Below are positions 21,962 through 34,200 of a stretch of 64,000 bases of DNA, one piece after another; within the stretch, counting starts at the first letter, position 1; each line of letters starts with the position of its first letter. A model generated the notes under the pieces. It was not told the origin of the DNA, made no database searches, and saw only the letters and a list, made by a program, of their open reading frames with translations. Both the position numbers and the translations under genes were made by a program. The stretch is taken from contig NW_003314278.1 of the NCBI RefSeq assembly GCF_000143415.4, positions 648,845-712,844 of the forward strand. The letters run 5' to 3'. Source of the DNA: Selaginella moellendorffii. Its lineage: Eukaryota > Streptophyta > Lycopodiopsida > Selaginellales > Selaginellaceae.

Positions 21962-23818
21962 CTACTCCTGATCCCTTTGTATGAAGCGTTTTAACCGCTG
22001 CACATGCACAATCTTTGGAGGATCGGCCTGCTGAACGTCATGCCGAACCTCATAAACTTGCAGTCCAACTTGCTGCAACACCTGATACGGTCCTTTCCAC
22101 TGCGCAAGGAGCCCCTTAGATAAACCACGTACCGTAAGATGGGGAAAACGGACTAACACCAAATCATCCACTTTGTACTCCGCAGGTGGACGATGATGGG
22201 AGTTGTAGCGCCGTTGTTGTCCCACTTGTACGCGGCCTAAGTGTTCGGCAGACTCTGCTCGGACAAGTGGAAGAATGCTTGTCAAATACTGATCCCATGA
22301 CCTAGCATCAGGAGCTCGTGGCAATCGCGAAGGTAACCCTAGCTTTGTTGGTAATATTGGATCATGACCATATAGAAGTTTATATGGTGAAGCACCAATA
22401 GAACTCTGCACCCCTGTGACATAAGCATACCGAAGAGACGGCAAATAACCATCCTAATCCGAATGCTGAAAGTTCACATACTTCGCAATCATCCCTTTGA
22501 ATGTCCGAACGAGCCGTTCCACCAGACCGTCTGATTGTGGATGATAAGCACTCGTAAAAGTGTGGCGTATCCCCAACCGAGATGTCAAAACATGAAATAC
22601 CTCAGCCATAAATGCAGGACCATTATCCGAAAGAATCCGCTCTGGACAAGAATGCTGGAACACCACTCGATTGAGGAGGAAGTATCCAACAGCAGTTGCA
22701 GAGGCGCTAGCAAGAGCACCAACTTCCACCCAACGAGTCAAGTAGTCAGAAGTAATAATAACATACTCATTGCCAGCAGTCGATCGTGGAAAAGGTCCCA
22801 TAAGATCAAACGCCACCAACTCAAACGGACGGGAAACTGCAATTGACTCCAACCGTCCTTCCGCAGCACAAGGGGGAGTATTACGAGCTTGGCACCAAAC
22901 GCAGCTACGCACATACCGGATAATATCACGTCGCATCTCCGGCCAATAGAAAGACCTGCGCAGCTTCTCGGTGACACGACGGTGTCCCATATGCCCACCT
23001 AGAATAGGAGAATCATGGTAGGCATGGAGAAACCGCGGAATAAACACCGAAGGCACCACCAGCCGTAAATGATCATCAGGATCCGTCCCCATAAAATAAA
23101 GAAGGCCATCTTCAAGGCGATATTGAGAATGTAAATGCCAGAAAGGCAAGTCATCAGCAAGTGATGCAGGATTCTCAAACCCATCTCGAAGCCTTTGAAT
23201 CCATGGCTCAATCTTTTGAGCCTCGTGAACCTCATCAAGAGAAGGTAGATCTTGCTCTACACCCTGTGGACACTGAACGTCAAGGACAGCAACTGCCGAC
23301 AGCATAGAATCCTCATCTAGAAAATCCACAGATGCTGGAACAACAGGTTCGTCAGAAACATGAGAAGTGAGTGGAGAAGGAAGAGGAGCTCGAGAAAGGG
23401 CATCAGCATCAGCCATAGAATTCCTTGGGCGATGAACAACATCAAAATCATATATCTGAAGCTTCAAAGCCCATCGAGCCGTATGACCAACCAGGTTCTT
23501 CCACTTCAATAATGAAGTAACAGCAGCATGGTCACCTTCAAGTAACGTCCGAGAACCATGTAGATATGCATGAAGTTTCTCGAAACCTCAGACTGCTGCT
23601 AAACACTCCTTCTCCGTCGTGGAGTAGTTCATCTCCGCTGGTTGTAATGTACGGCTTATGTATGCAATAGGATGGCACTGACCAGGCACACTCGAGCTCT
23701 CTTGTATTAACACACCTCTAAGACCAATGTCAGAAGCATCCACGCGCAAAATAAAAGGTCGAGTGTAGTCAGGATATGCCAAAACCGGAGGAGTCGTCAA
23801 TAGCTCTTTGAGATTCAC
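21962..23818 (-). pseudogene. Family A RNase H and integrase region
   Basis: RNase H is seen as VDASDIGLRGVLIQE and TTEKECLAAV, with a TGA right after, then DFDVVHRPRNSMADADALSR. Integrase has an H-H-C-C zinc finger (HMGHRRVTEKLRRSFYWP, then CVWCQ) and a catalytic core with FDLMGPFPRS, LSDNGPAFMAEVF and AYHPQSDGLVER (D, D, E pattern). A TAG interrupts near 22452. The C-terminal part has VDDLVLVRFPH and LLAQWKGPYQVLQQVG, a GPY/F-like module. No chromodomain follows before the stop at 21962. Confidence 0.88.
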
Positions 23819-25195
23819 GAACGCCCGCTCACAATCACTTGCAAACCCTCACGAGAAATACGGTACCCAAGATAAGTTGTGTCCTTGGACCCAAACACGC
23901 ACTTCGACCGCTTCAGCTTTAAACCAACGTCGCGTAGCCGATCCAACACTTTACAAACATCACGAACGTGCTCCTCCCACGTCCCCTCTGAGTGGATCAA
24001 GACATCATCAATGAAGTCAGCCGTCACCTTCGGCATATCGCAAAGAACCTCGTCCATCATCCGCTGAAAAGTTGCTGGAGCATTGTTCAAACCAAACGGC
24101 ATCACCAAAAACTCGTACAAACCAAATGGTGTACGAAAAGCAGTCTTAGGAATATCTTCTTCGGCCATCGGTACTTGCCAATACCCAGAAGCAAGATCTA
24201 GCTTGGTGAACCAACGACTTCGCCCCAGACGATCCAAGAGATCAGCAGTGTGAGGAAGAGGGTACACGTCCGGGATCGTCACTTCATTTAACGGACGATA
24301 GTTGATGCAGAAACGAATACTCCCATCAGGCTTCGTCACAAGATGAGGTTCACATGCCCAAGGACTCCGCGACTTCCGAATAACACCCTTCTCCAACATC
24401 TCCTTGACGTTTGCACGTAAAATCTTGATCTCCTTGGGTGACCGACGACGAACAAGAACTTTGATTGGACGAGCATCCCCGGTTGGAATGGGATGACGTC
24501 TGGCAATCTTGGCCCCAGACAATAGGTCAAATTCAAAGAGATCAGAATACTCCTTCATGAGCTGGTCAACAACTGCAACACAAAGATCATCGGAGAGATC
24601 GGAAAAGGGAAGAGCAGAACAAGATGGAAACACAAGAGGAAATAGTGGGGGAACAAAAGTAATGGAAGCAGAGGTAGAAGTAGAGGGACGAAGAGGTACG
24701 GAAGTGAGAGGAATGGATAAAACATAAGGAAGTATGAGATAAGGGGGAGAAGCCTCAAAGTCACATTTGGCATGATTGTGCTGCAACCAATCTATACCAA
24801 GAATGAGGTCAAAAGCTTGACTCGGCACCATCCGCTGCACGACACAAGTGTTGACGACAACGTGTGGCAACAGGTCGAGCAATAGAAGATAAACTCGAAC
24901 CTGTATCAACCAACACGGAGAGAAGAATAGGAGACCTCTTGTTATAAAAACGAGCTTGGAAAGTAAACACTGGATGAACCAGTGCCGAGTGAACCCCTTG
25001 ATGATACTCCCGAAAGAAAGATGGAGGGGTCACTAACTTATTCGCGCAAGGTCCCTCCATTACTCGCTCGACTCTTCGTTTCCCGAATGCACCTCGGTAT
25101 CCAAACCTTCCACCGCAGCAGCACCAATGGGATGTTGCTGACGCCAAGGTCTCCACCCAGGAAATGGAGGTCACCAATCCGGAAAGCGCCGACAA
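23815..25195 (-). pseudogene. Family A protease and reverse transcriptase region
   Basis: Aspartic protease core LLSVLVDTGSSLSS lies near 24900-24960, with an FDLILGIDWLQ motif after it. Reverse transcriptase follows with [49 protein letters not shown] and the catalytic FIDDVLIHS box. The parts lie in different frames, so at least one frameshift separates them. Confidence 0.88.
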
Positions 25196-25992
25196 CGCCG
25201 ATAAGTATGACCAACTTCATCACACGCCCAGCAACAAATGTCACGGCCACAACCACGTCCTCGCCCTTGTCCTTGGACTCGAGTAGCAGCAGCATCAACC
25301 TCCATGGGAACAGGACCATCACTCATAGGAAGTGGAGCTGAAGGACGTGTAGCAAGAAGTGGAAGAGGCAACGTCTCATAACGTTGTGCCAAGTGAAAAG
25401 CATCGTCAAGAGTGGCAAGAGCAAGTGCATGCACAAGTCCGACAAGATCTTGACGAAGTGCTGGCCACAACATTCCTAGCTTGATCCGCTCCGACATATT
25501 TGGCTCCACACGAAGCAAAAGACTTTGGAAACGAACGCCAAATTGCATCACCGACTCAAATGGCCCTTGGCGAAGACGATGCAATTGTTGGAAGGCATCA
25601 TCACAATCGTCGGCATGTCCGAAGGTGCGTTTGAAGACGTCTGGAAGAACACTCCAATCGCCACGAGTGGCTGCGCTCAATCCATTATACCACTACAATG
25701 CCGTCCCTTGGAGACATGTGGGGAACTCACGCAAACGTCAAGCATCATCCCAAGAATTATATGTGGCAATCACCGTGAAGTGATCGAACCAATGGTACAC
25801 ATCATCCCCAGGATTCCCACGAAAGAACTCCGGCCGAACGCGAGGATTGGCACCAAGAGCAAGAGGAGTTGTACCATGTGCCGTGAACGCCACCATCAAC
25901 TGAGTTTAGTTGTTCAGTTGCAAGCGCATAGCATCAAGCAATTGAACCAACTGCTGCTCTAGAGTCAAAGGAGGAGATTGCGGATCGGCCAT
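25160..25992 (-). pseudogene. Family A gag (capsid and zinc knuckle)
   Basis: It begins at the ATG at 25992 (MADPQSPPLTLEQQLVQLL) and contains the capsid segment WSVLPDVFKRTFGHADD and the zinc knuckle CWACDEVGHTYRRC (CX2CX4HX4C). Several in-frame stops break the N-terminal third, whereas the deleted copy at 37910 keeps this part open. Confidence 0.85.
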
Positions 25993-26225
25993 GAAGATGA
26001 ATGAAAAAGAAAGAGCAAAAGAAGAGAAATGACAAAAAGCTGGAAAGAAATGGTAGATCTAGACAATGCAAAAAGCTAGATCTAAACCAAAATCTTGAAA
26101 GGAAAGAACAAAAAAAAGGAAATGGAAAAAGTTAGATCTAGACAATGCAAAAGCTAGATCTAAACCAAAATCCCAAATCCAAGCACTCCCCAGGGACAAT
26201 CAAAGGTGCCCCTCACCTCCACCAA

Positions 26226-26400
26226 TGTGAGTGCATGGAATATGGAAAGGGAATATAGAAATGTGCATATCAATTAGCCCAAAAACCCTAGCTTATATAC
26301 AGGAGCGAATGGTCCGGATTGAAACCAATCCGACGGCTACCAAAATCCCACTACGCTAATATTAGTATACGGCATCATAGCCGTACACTTGGCCCTCACA
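26226..26400 (-). repeat. Family A LTR (5' LTR of the minus-strand element)
   Basis: 175 bp direct-repeat partner of 21677-21851, ending GGCCCTCACA at 26400. Confidence 0.9.
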
Positions 26401-28483
26401 CCACTACACTAATATTAATATAAAACATCACAATTATATACTTAAACTCTTCCTCTCAAAAGGATGGAAGGCAGTTAGAATTCTTTTATTAATGATCTAA
26501 TATCTAATAGCTAAGATCTAAAGGAAAATTAGGAAGAGGCATTGGTGTATCTATAGATGGTGTCAGTTGTTTCTGATTTCATTGTATAAAGTGTTTTAAT
26601 CATTATATATAAACATATAAACAATTTTTGGATGATTAATTTATTGTATATCATGCCAAAGCTCATAAATTTATGGTCTAACTTGTTACAACACTCAATA
26701 CAATCCCTTTCACTAAGCAAAGATCATATTAAACAAATTATATATTGTAAGATTTGGAAAATGAACTAATATCAAGTCATCCACTTTATACTTTGTAGGT
26801 GGAATTTGTAGTGCTATTGTTGTCCCAATTATACACAATATAAGTATTCAGTAAACTTGACTTGAACTAGTGGAAGAATCCTTGTTAAATACTAAATTTA
26901 AGACATAACATCAATAGCTTATAGCAATCACAAAGGTACACTTAAGTCCATTGGTAATATTATATCATAACCATATAAGAGTTTATATGATGAAGCATTA
27001 ACAGAACTTTGTAGCATTATAACATACCCATATTAAAGAAACAGCAAATAACCATCTTAGTTCAAATGTTGAAAATCATATGCTCCATATTCCATCCATT
27101 TGAAAGTTTGAATAAGTTCTTCCACCAAACCATTCTATGGATGATAAACACTTATAAATGTATAGCATATCTTTAACCAAGATGTTAAAATATAAAACAC
27201 TTCAACCATAAATACATAATTATTATTCAAGAAAATCTGCTCTTGACAAAAATGTTATAACACCACCCAATTGAGGAGGAAATATCTAATATTAATTGCA
27301 GACACACTAGCAATAACATTAACTTTCACCTAATGAGTCAAGTAGCTAAAAACAATAATGATGTACTTATTATTAATAATTAATTGTTAAAAAAGACTTT
27401 ATCAAATCAAATGCCACCAATTCAAATAAACAAGAAATTACAATTGACTCCAACTGTCCTTTTGCAGCACAAGGGGGAATATTATGAGCTTGGCACCAAA
27501 TACAACCACACACATACTAGATAATATCATGTTATATCTCCAACCAAAAAAAAGATTTATGTAGCTTCTCAGTCATATGATGATATCTTATATCCCTGCT
27601 GAGAATAGCATAGTCATGGTAAAAATGGAGAAAACATGGAATAAAGACAAAAAATACCACCATTTGTAAATGATCATCAAGATTTATCCTAACAAAAGAA
27701 AGGTCATTTTTAAAGTGATATTGAGAATATAAATATTGAAACAGCATGATATAGGATTCTTAAACATGTTACGAAGTCTTCGAATCCATAACTCAACTTT
27801 TTTAGCTTCATGAACCTTATTAAGAAAAAGGTAAATTTTTCTCCACAGCTTATAGACATTAAACATTAAGTACAGCAATCACTATTAGCATGGAATCCTT
27901 ATCCAAAAATCCACTAATACTGGAATTACAAACTTGTCAAGAATAGGAAAAAAGAGTGAAAAAGATAAAAGAGCTTAAGAAAGAGTGTTTACATAAGCCA
28001 TACAAATACTAGCATTACAAACTTGTCAAGAATAGGAGAAGAGAGTGAAAAAGATAAAAAAGCTTGAGAAAGAATATTTATATAAGCCATATAACTCTTT
28101 AGGTAATGACTAACAATATTATATATCTAAAGCTTTAGAGCCCATTGAATTGTATAACCATCTAAGTTTTTTTACTTTAATAATGAAGTAATTGTAGTAT
28201 GATCACCTTTTAGTAATGTTTAAGAATCATGTAAATGTGCATAATGTTTCTTGAAACCCAAAATTGCTACTAAACAATCTTATGTATAAAGTAGTTCATT
28301 TCTATTAGTTGTAACATATAGTTGATATATGTAATGAGATGACGCTAATCAAGCACACTTATATTCTTTTTCATCAATACACCCTTAAGACCAATATCAA
28401 AAACATTCACACACAAAATAAAAGGTCAAGTATAATTCAAATATGCCAAAATTAAAAAAGTCGTCAATAACTCTTTGAGATTT
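26401..28483 (-). mobile_element. Decayed family A element, body of the older copy
   Basis: It follows the sequence of element A (21780-23815) base by base in the same orientation, but with very many C-to-T and G-to-A changes. First come an LTR remainder (26401 to about 26449) and then the integrase and RNase H regions, with islands such as CAAGGGGGAATATTATGAGC. Homology stops near 28483 within RNase H/RT. Coding is destroyed. Confidence 0.8.
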
Positions 28484-28916
28484 ATGCCTACTTCCAATCC
28501 TTAGATCAGATAAAAGATGATGCTAACAACTTCAACAACCCTCACAATAGTGTAGTATAATCAAAAAGATGATCTACAATTCAATTAAGATATTGCACTT
28601 TGCTTAAAATAATCATTTTAATTTCATTTTCATTTTTATGTGAATGATCTTTTCATCAAGTGAGTAATTGCTTTTGTAGAATGGGAAGAATAATAAGTTT
28701 TTTCATTGATATGTTACTCCATATAAACTACTGAAGCACATTGGTAAGGCAATTTATCAAGTGCAGCTGCCAGTTGGGTGCAATTGAGCTTTCGAGGTAG
28801 CTCAGGGATGGTTAAGTAATGAAAAACCTTAAAAAGTGGCATAGCATAGTTTAAGGAAATTAAATCTTTGCCTTTTTGTGCCAGGTCATAACAACTCTAT
28901 TAAGACAATTATCTAG
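28484..28916. other. AT-rich gap before the receptor kinase
   Basis: No signal peptide or lectin N-terminus was found here in the frame of the kinase; an in-frame TAG lies at 28914-28916. Nothing else was recognised. Confidence 0.4.
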
Positions 28917-31229
28917 ACTGCCACTACTCTCAAAGAAGTGACTGCAAATGCCCAGTTTGTATTTAATGAAGCCCAAGGATTGTTTGTGTTGGATAATGGG
29001 GTGGCTCAAGTCATCGTGAGTTGCAAGAGCAGCAATTGCTCTGGTGTGAGACTGGACATGCAAGATGATGGAAATCTTGTGCTCAAACACAGCAATAATT
29101 CAGTTTTGTGGCAAAGTTTCGACCTCCCGACTGATACGTTGCTCCAAGATCAGGTTTTCAAAGGCAGGCAAGCCTTGATATCTGGGAGATACAGTTTGCA
29201 AATGACTGATGTTTCGGCACAGCTTATATTCTTGGCTGCTCCCGAGTTGAAGAATTTAACAAGCTACTGGACGATCCCACAGAATCTGCCTTCATCATCA
29301 ACTGGCTCAAACAACTCAACTAGCCAAAGTTCCAGGTTGGTAATGAACTCGAGTGGCATAGTCACCTTCACTGATGCAAGCAACGTCTCAAACTACCAAT
29401 ATTCACTTGACTTCACCTTCGCCAATACAAGAGTGATGAGAATGCTCAAGCTGGAACCCAGTGGAAACCTCCGGATCTACAGCCTTTCAACAGACAACTC
29501 CTCGTGGAACATCGTATGGCAGGCAATGCTTCTCGAGTGCCAAATCCATGGAGTGTGTGGACCTTTTGGTTTGTGCACATATGCTCCTAGGTCCACCTGC
29601 GTGTGCCCTCCTGGTTTTCACTTCATCGATCCACAAGACCATCACCAAGGTTGCACTTACGACGTCCCCTTGCAACTTAGCTGCAATGGCTCGAGTAATC
29701 ACCACGACTGGGTGCGCGTGGACAGAGCCAGCTACGATGGCAACGATTACGTGAAAGACCTGTCTCCCACTTCTCTGGAGGGATGCAGACGCCGCTGTGA
29801 CAGAGACTGCGGATGCCTCGGCTTTGTATACAGAGTTGATCGTCACGGCACCTGTTATACTAAAGGTTCAGCCCCAGGTGTAATCTATAATGGTTTCCAG
29901 ATTCCCTCCGACGAAATGGCTCCGTCTCTGGTGTTCCTCAAGGTCTCGACAGCTTCAAGTTTTCAACCCGAAGCTCCTCTTAATCAGCTCTTCTCGACTA
30001 TCGTAAATGCAACCAATGTCAAGAGCTATGCCGAGCTGAAACAAGTCCGAGAAGCTTTCAAACTTGTCATTCCTGCGGCCATTGCTGCTGCCGAGCTCTT
30101 GTTGTTTCTAGCAGCGGGAGTGATCTGGTGGCTCTACACCGAGAAAAGGATTAAGCGCTTGTCACAAGCTCTGGACCAAGTTGATGGAGTAGTCACCAAG
30201 TTCACGTATCACCAGCTTGAACTAGCGACTGGCAATTTCAAAGATAAGCTTGGAGCTGGAGCATTTGGCACGGTTTACAAAGGAGTCCTCGCAGACGGTA
30301 CATCTCTGGTGGCCGTGAAGAGCTTGATGATGGCTACTCATGCAGAGAAACAATTCAAGGCCGAGGTTGCAACATTGGGAAAAATCCACCACATCAATCT
30401 GGTTCGAATGCTCGGATACTGTGCCGAAGGAAGCCACAGGCTACTTGTCTACGAGTACATGGCAAATAGTTCCCTGGAAAAAGTCCTGTTTGCAGCGCAA
30501 GCTGACCAGGATGGGAAGAATAATGAAACTCCAGGCCTACAAGCGGATGAAGCGAGCTCCCAGGTACCTCAAACTTTGTGTGAATGGAAAACAAGGTTGG
30601 CAATTGCCTTGGGCATCTCAAGAGGAATCACTTATCTCCACGAGCAGTGCCAGGAATGCATCATCCACTGCGACATCAAACCTCAAAACATCCTCTTGGA
30701 CGATAACTTCCGTCCAAAAGTCTCCGACTTTGGGCTCGCGAAGCTGATGAAGCGAGAGAGTAGTGCAAACGTTACCACGGCGAGAGGCACTCGAGGATAC
30801 ATGGCGCCGGAGTGGATCAGCAACGTTGCAATCACTCCAAAGGTGGACGTGTACAGCTTTGGAATGGTTCTGCTCGAGCTGATGAGCGGCCGGGACAAGT
30901 TTATGTTCACTCCCTCAGCCATGAATAGCGGGCGCTGGTACTTCCCAGTCTGGGCATTTGAGCAGTGCGCAACGGGAAACATGAAATCGACAGCAGATCC
31001 GAGGATGGCCGAGACCATCGACTGGGAGCAGTTCGAAATGGCTCTTCGGGTCGCATTCTGGTGCATCCAGCCGGAACCGGAGTCCAGGCCCAGCATGAGC
31101 AGAGTTGTCCAGATGCTCGAGGAGAATGCTCCAGTTCCAGCACCACCTCTCCCAAGAATTTTCGAGGATGGTGGTTCAGGCGTGAGTCGAGAGCTAAGTG
31201 TGATGTATCCAAGCGAATCAGGCCGCTGA
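28917..31229 (+). CDS. S-domain (G-type lectin) receptor-like kinase, N-terminus missing
   Basis: One long exon, open from 28917 after an in-frame TAG that is also a possible AG acceptor. It holds the C-terminal half of the bulb-type lectin domain (GVRLDMQDDGNLVLKHSNNSVLWQSFDLPTDTLL, shown here only as landmarks DDGNLVL and WQSFDLPTDT). Next come an EGF-like cysteine cluster (GVCGPFGLC, CVCPPGF) and a PAN-like cysteine-rich segment. A transmembrane helix lies near 30063-30135 (AAIAAAELLLFLAAGVIWWL). The cytoplasmic kinase has a GAGAFGTVYKG loop, the VAVK lysine at 30318, HCDIKPQN at 30666, DFG at 30726 and APEW. The residue before the catalytic Asp is Cys, so it is a non-RD kinase, often linked to immune signalling (family knowledge). 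Signal peptide and first lectin strands (roughly 80 residues) are absent. It may be 5'-truncated by the adjoining transposon DNA or have an upstream exon. Confidence 0.85.
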   Translation, partial: TATTLKEVTANAQFVFNEAQGLFVLDNGVAQVIVSCKSSNCSGVRLDMQDDGNLVLKHSNNSVLWQSFDLPTDTLLQDQVFKGRQALISGRYSLQMTDVSAQLIFLAAPELKNLTSYWTIPQNLPSSSTGSNNSTSQSSRLVMNSSGIVTFTDASNVSNYQYSLDFTFANTRVMRMLKLEPSGNLRIYSLSTDNSSWNIVWQAMLLECQIHGVCGPFGLCTYAPRSTCVCPPGFHFIDPQDHHQGCTYDVPLQLSCNGSSNHHDWVRVDRASYDGNDYVKDLSPTSLEGCRRRCDRDCGCLGFVYRVDRHGTCYTKGSAPGVIYNGFQIPSDEMAPSLVFLKVSTASSFQPEAPLNQLFSTIVNATNVKSYAELKQVREAFKLVIPAAIAAAELLLFLAAGVIWWLYTEKRIKRLSQALDQVDGVVTKFTYHQLELATGNFKDKLGAGAFGTVYKGVLADGTSLVAVKSLMMATHAEKQFKAEVATLGKIHHINLVRMLGYCAEGSHRLLVYEYMANSSLEKVLFAAQADQDGKNNETPGLQADEASSQVPQTLCEWKTRLAIALGISRGITYLHEQCQECIIHCDIKPQNILLDDNFRPKVSDFGLAKLMKRESSANVTTARGTRGYMAPEWISNVAITPKVDVYSFGMVLLELMSGRDKFMFTPSAMNSGRWYFPVWAFEQCATGNMKSTADPRMAETIDWEQFEMALRVAFWCIQPEPESRPSMSRVVQMLEENAPVPAPPLPRIFEDGGSGVSRELSVMYPSESGR

Positions 31230-34200
31230 ACAGTGAAATATGATGCATCCAATATCCCACCCTCGGGTATGTGCAACACAAATGGAGTTTTTTTATCACC
31301 ACAGAGGACCGTCTGCTTTGATCCTTACAGATAAGCCAAAAAACCAAAACAAGAGAAGGTTGTGGTGGTGTAGACTAGGTAGAATGAAAGATTACAAGGG
31401 CAAGTGAACCAGGACAAGCAGTAGTTGCGTACCTTGAAAATGCCCTTTGAGGCAAATATTGTACTTTTGTAATGGATATAGAATCTTTGAGTAGCATGAC
31501 TTTGTAGCTTTGTAAGCACGTCGCCAATCAGATACCGAAACAAAAACCAAATTGTCCCTACATTGTGCTTCGTTTGAACAAATGTTCCGAATTCCTCTCT
31601 ACGATGGCTCAGAGCAGCGTTCTTACTAGCAAGGCTTCTCGATTTCCCATGCCACGCACAACTGGAACATGGATGGCCATGGTCGTGGAAGCAAGGAAAA
31701 TACCTCCTTTTAGAAGGCCTAGGTTCACTGAAGGAGAACAAAGCGAGATAATTCAGAGATAATTGATGTAATCCCCAATCAAATCATAAGGCGAAAAGTA
31801 CTGTGTATTCTTGGCTGCTTCTCTTGAAGTGCTCGTCCACGGCCTACAACTCGGGGATGTTCTTGAACCAATTCCTAGTCTAACACTTTTGAGCTTCAAT
31901 GAAGCTCGTGAACATATGGACTGCAGCAGGATCACAGACCATGTATCGAAATATCCCGTCGGCAACTGACATAGAGTTTCAATCATGCCATCACACATCA
32001 AAGTTTGCTTTTGCCTTGTCATTTTTCGTCCTAGATAAAGTTTGGGTGGTGTAGAGGAAACGCAACGCAACGAAATTCCAACAGCAATGTGAACCAAAAC
32101 AAGAAGGAATTTCCTGTACGAAAGATGCCTCATGTGGGTAAATGGTGTCCACTCATGGTCAAGCTCAACGTCAACTAGATGCTGAACGTGAGACAAATTT
32201 TAAACTTTCTTACTAGCATGAACTTGTTCTTTGATATGCTTAGATGAACCAAAAGCTTTTGCAAGGTTGAAGCTCCAAAGATACACTTCCAGCTCTTTGT
32301 AGGGCTGCCACCCATGAGGTGGCAAAAAGAGAGATTGTTGACTAAAGAAAATTCTGTTGGATATTATTGTATTTTGAATGTTTATTGCATTTTAAAGAAT
32401 ATGTTAAGAATATTCTTTTGTAATAAATTAAAATGGAAAATAACTATATATAAAATAATATAATAATAATAATTATACATTATATTATAATTATAAAATA
32501 TTATAAAATATCAAATATTATTAAAACTATTAAAAATTATATATCAATCGATACATATCCTTTTTTGCTTCTCTCTTATTTTCCATAGTCGTGCATGCTT
32601 CAATATAAAAGCTAACTTCTCTTTAATGTACATATTATAATACTTTGGATACTTCTCCATAAACTCAATTATAACCTTTGCATGAGATGGCATATCATTA
32701 AGAGCTTTTGTCATAATAATGTGTTGAAACTATTGGATAATATTGAGATCACAATCTAGTCCAAAAGCATTAAAAACCCTATGCCAATTAAGAAGTAAAA
32801 AATACAATCACTCTCATAGCAACAATCATATTTGCCAAAGCTTTTGATTTTTGCAAAGAGGTTGCTTGTAGAAAATATTAGAGGTATTTTCTTATATAAA
32901 AAGAAATAATTTAACAAACTTTGCATTCAATGTCATCCATGACAATGTTGGATAGTTTATTTTGGAGGATATTCAACAAAGGCTCAAAGGCAAAGCCACT
33001 TTTTTACCTACTTCCATTCTTTTGCAATAAAATAAACTTTGATCTTTTGCATCAAAATAACTTTGATTTACAATCCCCACTTAAACACTACATTGGTTCA
33101 TATACAATAGCTATAACATCCTTTAGCTTAACTTGACCACTTTGAACTTTCTCGTACAACACAAGAGAAATAGATGCAACACTATTGTTGACACTACTTT
33201 CTTCTTAAGAATCTTTAGTTTTTCCACAATTTTGTCTTCATTTTCTTAGCTTTTGTTCATAAGGGCATAGTGTGATGGATTGTAAATAACAATCCATTTG
33301 AGAAATGATTCCTTGGGTTTGAATAGTGGATGTCCAAATTCAAAACTTTACATATACTTAATTTTTGCCTCTAAAACCTTAGCTAATTCATGACTCAACT
33401 AGTATAAAGTGAGCTTGAGAAAATAATTCAATTGTTTGAAATATCTAAACACCAACTTAAAGTTTTATAAAATTCATTTACAAAACTAATGCCTGAATAA
33501 AATTACTGTATTTCTTCATTAAATCCTCCAACAGCCCAAAGGGAACCAAGTTTAAAAATTATTCAATAAGTGAACACAAAAAAATTAAAGGAAAAATTTA
33601 TTTATTCATTATAAAGGTTATCTCTAGAGAAACTTTGAGATTGGTGATGTATAAATGTTTTTAGAATTAACTTATCCTACTAGTATCTAAATGTACACAA
33701 CCAAAGAGAAGGACTTGAGAATGATCTATAAAAATTTAAATATAAAAAGAAAAGGTTTATGAATAAAAGTGTATCTTTTTCTCCAATCAGTTAAAGGTTT
33801 TGTGATACTTAAGTTTGAGTTATATTAGGTTGGGTGACCTGCAAGGAAGTTCAAATTCATGAACTTACATAGAGTGTTTTGTTTGATCTTTACCAATATT
33901 AAGATTGTCATCAAAATTATTATTAGCATATTTTTATATATTTTATAGTCTACTAGAAAAACAACTGGGCCAAGTCTTTCATAACCTTATATTGAATAAC
34001 AAAGTAGTAAAGTGTATTTGGTGTCTTATTTGTATTTGGTATTTATCCAAGTTTGCAATAAGGTTTTTTCCTTTCTTTTCTAAAACTTCAACTTCTTCCA
34101 CACTAGAAAAATTAAGGTTAGAAGCAAAAAAAAAAAAAGGAAAAAAGAAGAAGAAGAAGTTGGTAAGCTTATTAGATCTAATAAACACCTTTGGTGTTTA

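Larger units (their letters stand above)
21677..26400 (-). mobile_element. Near full-length Ty3-type LTR retrotransposon, family A
   Basis: 4,724 bp with two 175-bp LTRs (21677-21851 and 26226-26400) that start TGTGAG, end CTCACA and differ at roughly ten positions. The coding strand is minus, in the order gag - protease - RT - RNase H - integrase, which is the Ty3/Metaviridae order. A polypurine tract (GAGAGGAGGGGATGA on the minus strand) abuts the left LTR. The bases after the 5' LTR read TTGGTGGAGGTGAGGGGC; I could not match them to a tRNA. Several stop codons interrupt the frames, so this copy is unlikely to be autonomous now. No matching target-site duplication was found: the flanks read GAAAT and CCACT. 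Confidence 0.92.

Noticed and set aside
31325-32196. Two minus-strand ORFs of 138 and 147 codons after the receptor kinase
   Set aside because: No family motif, no splice context and no start context; probably chance in the kinase 3' flank.
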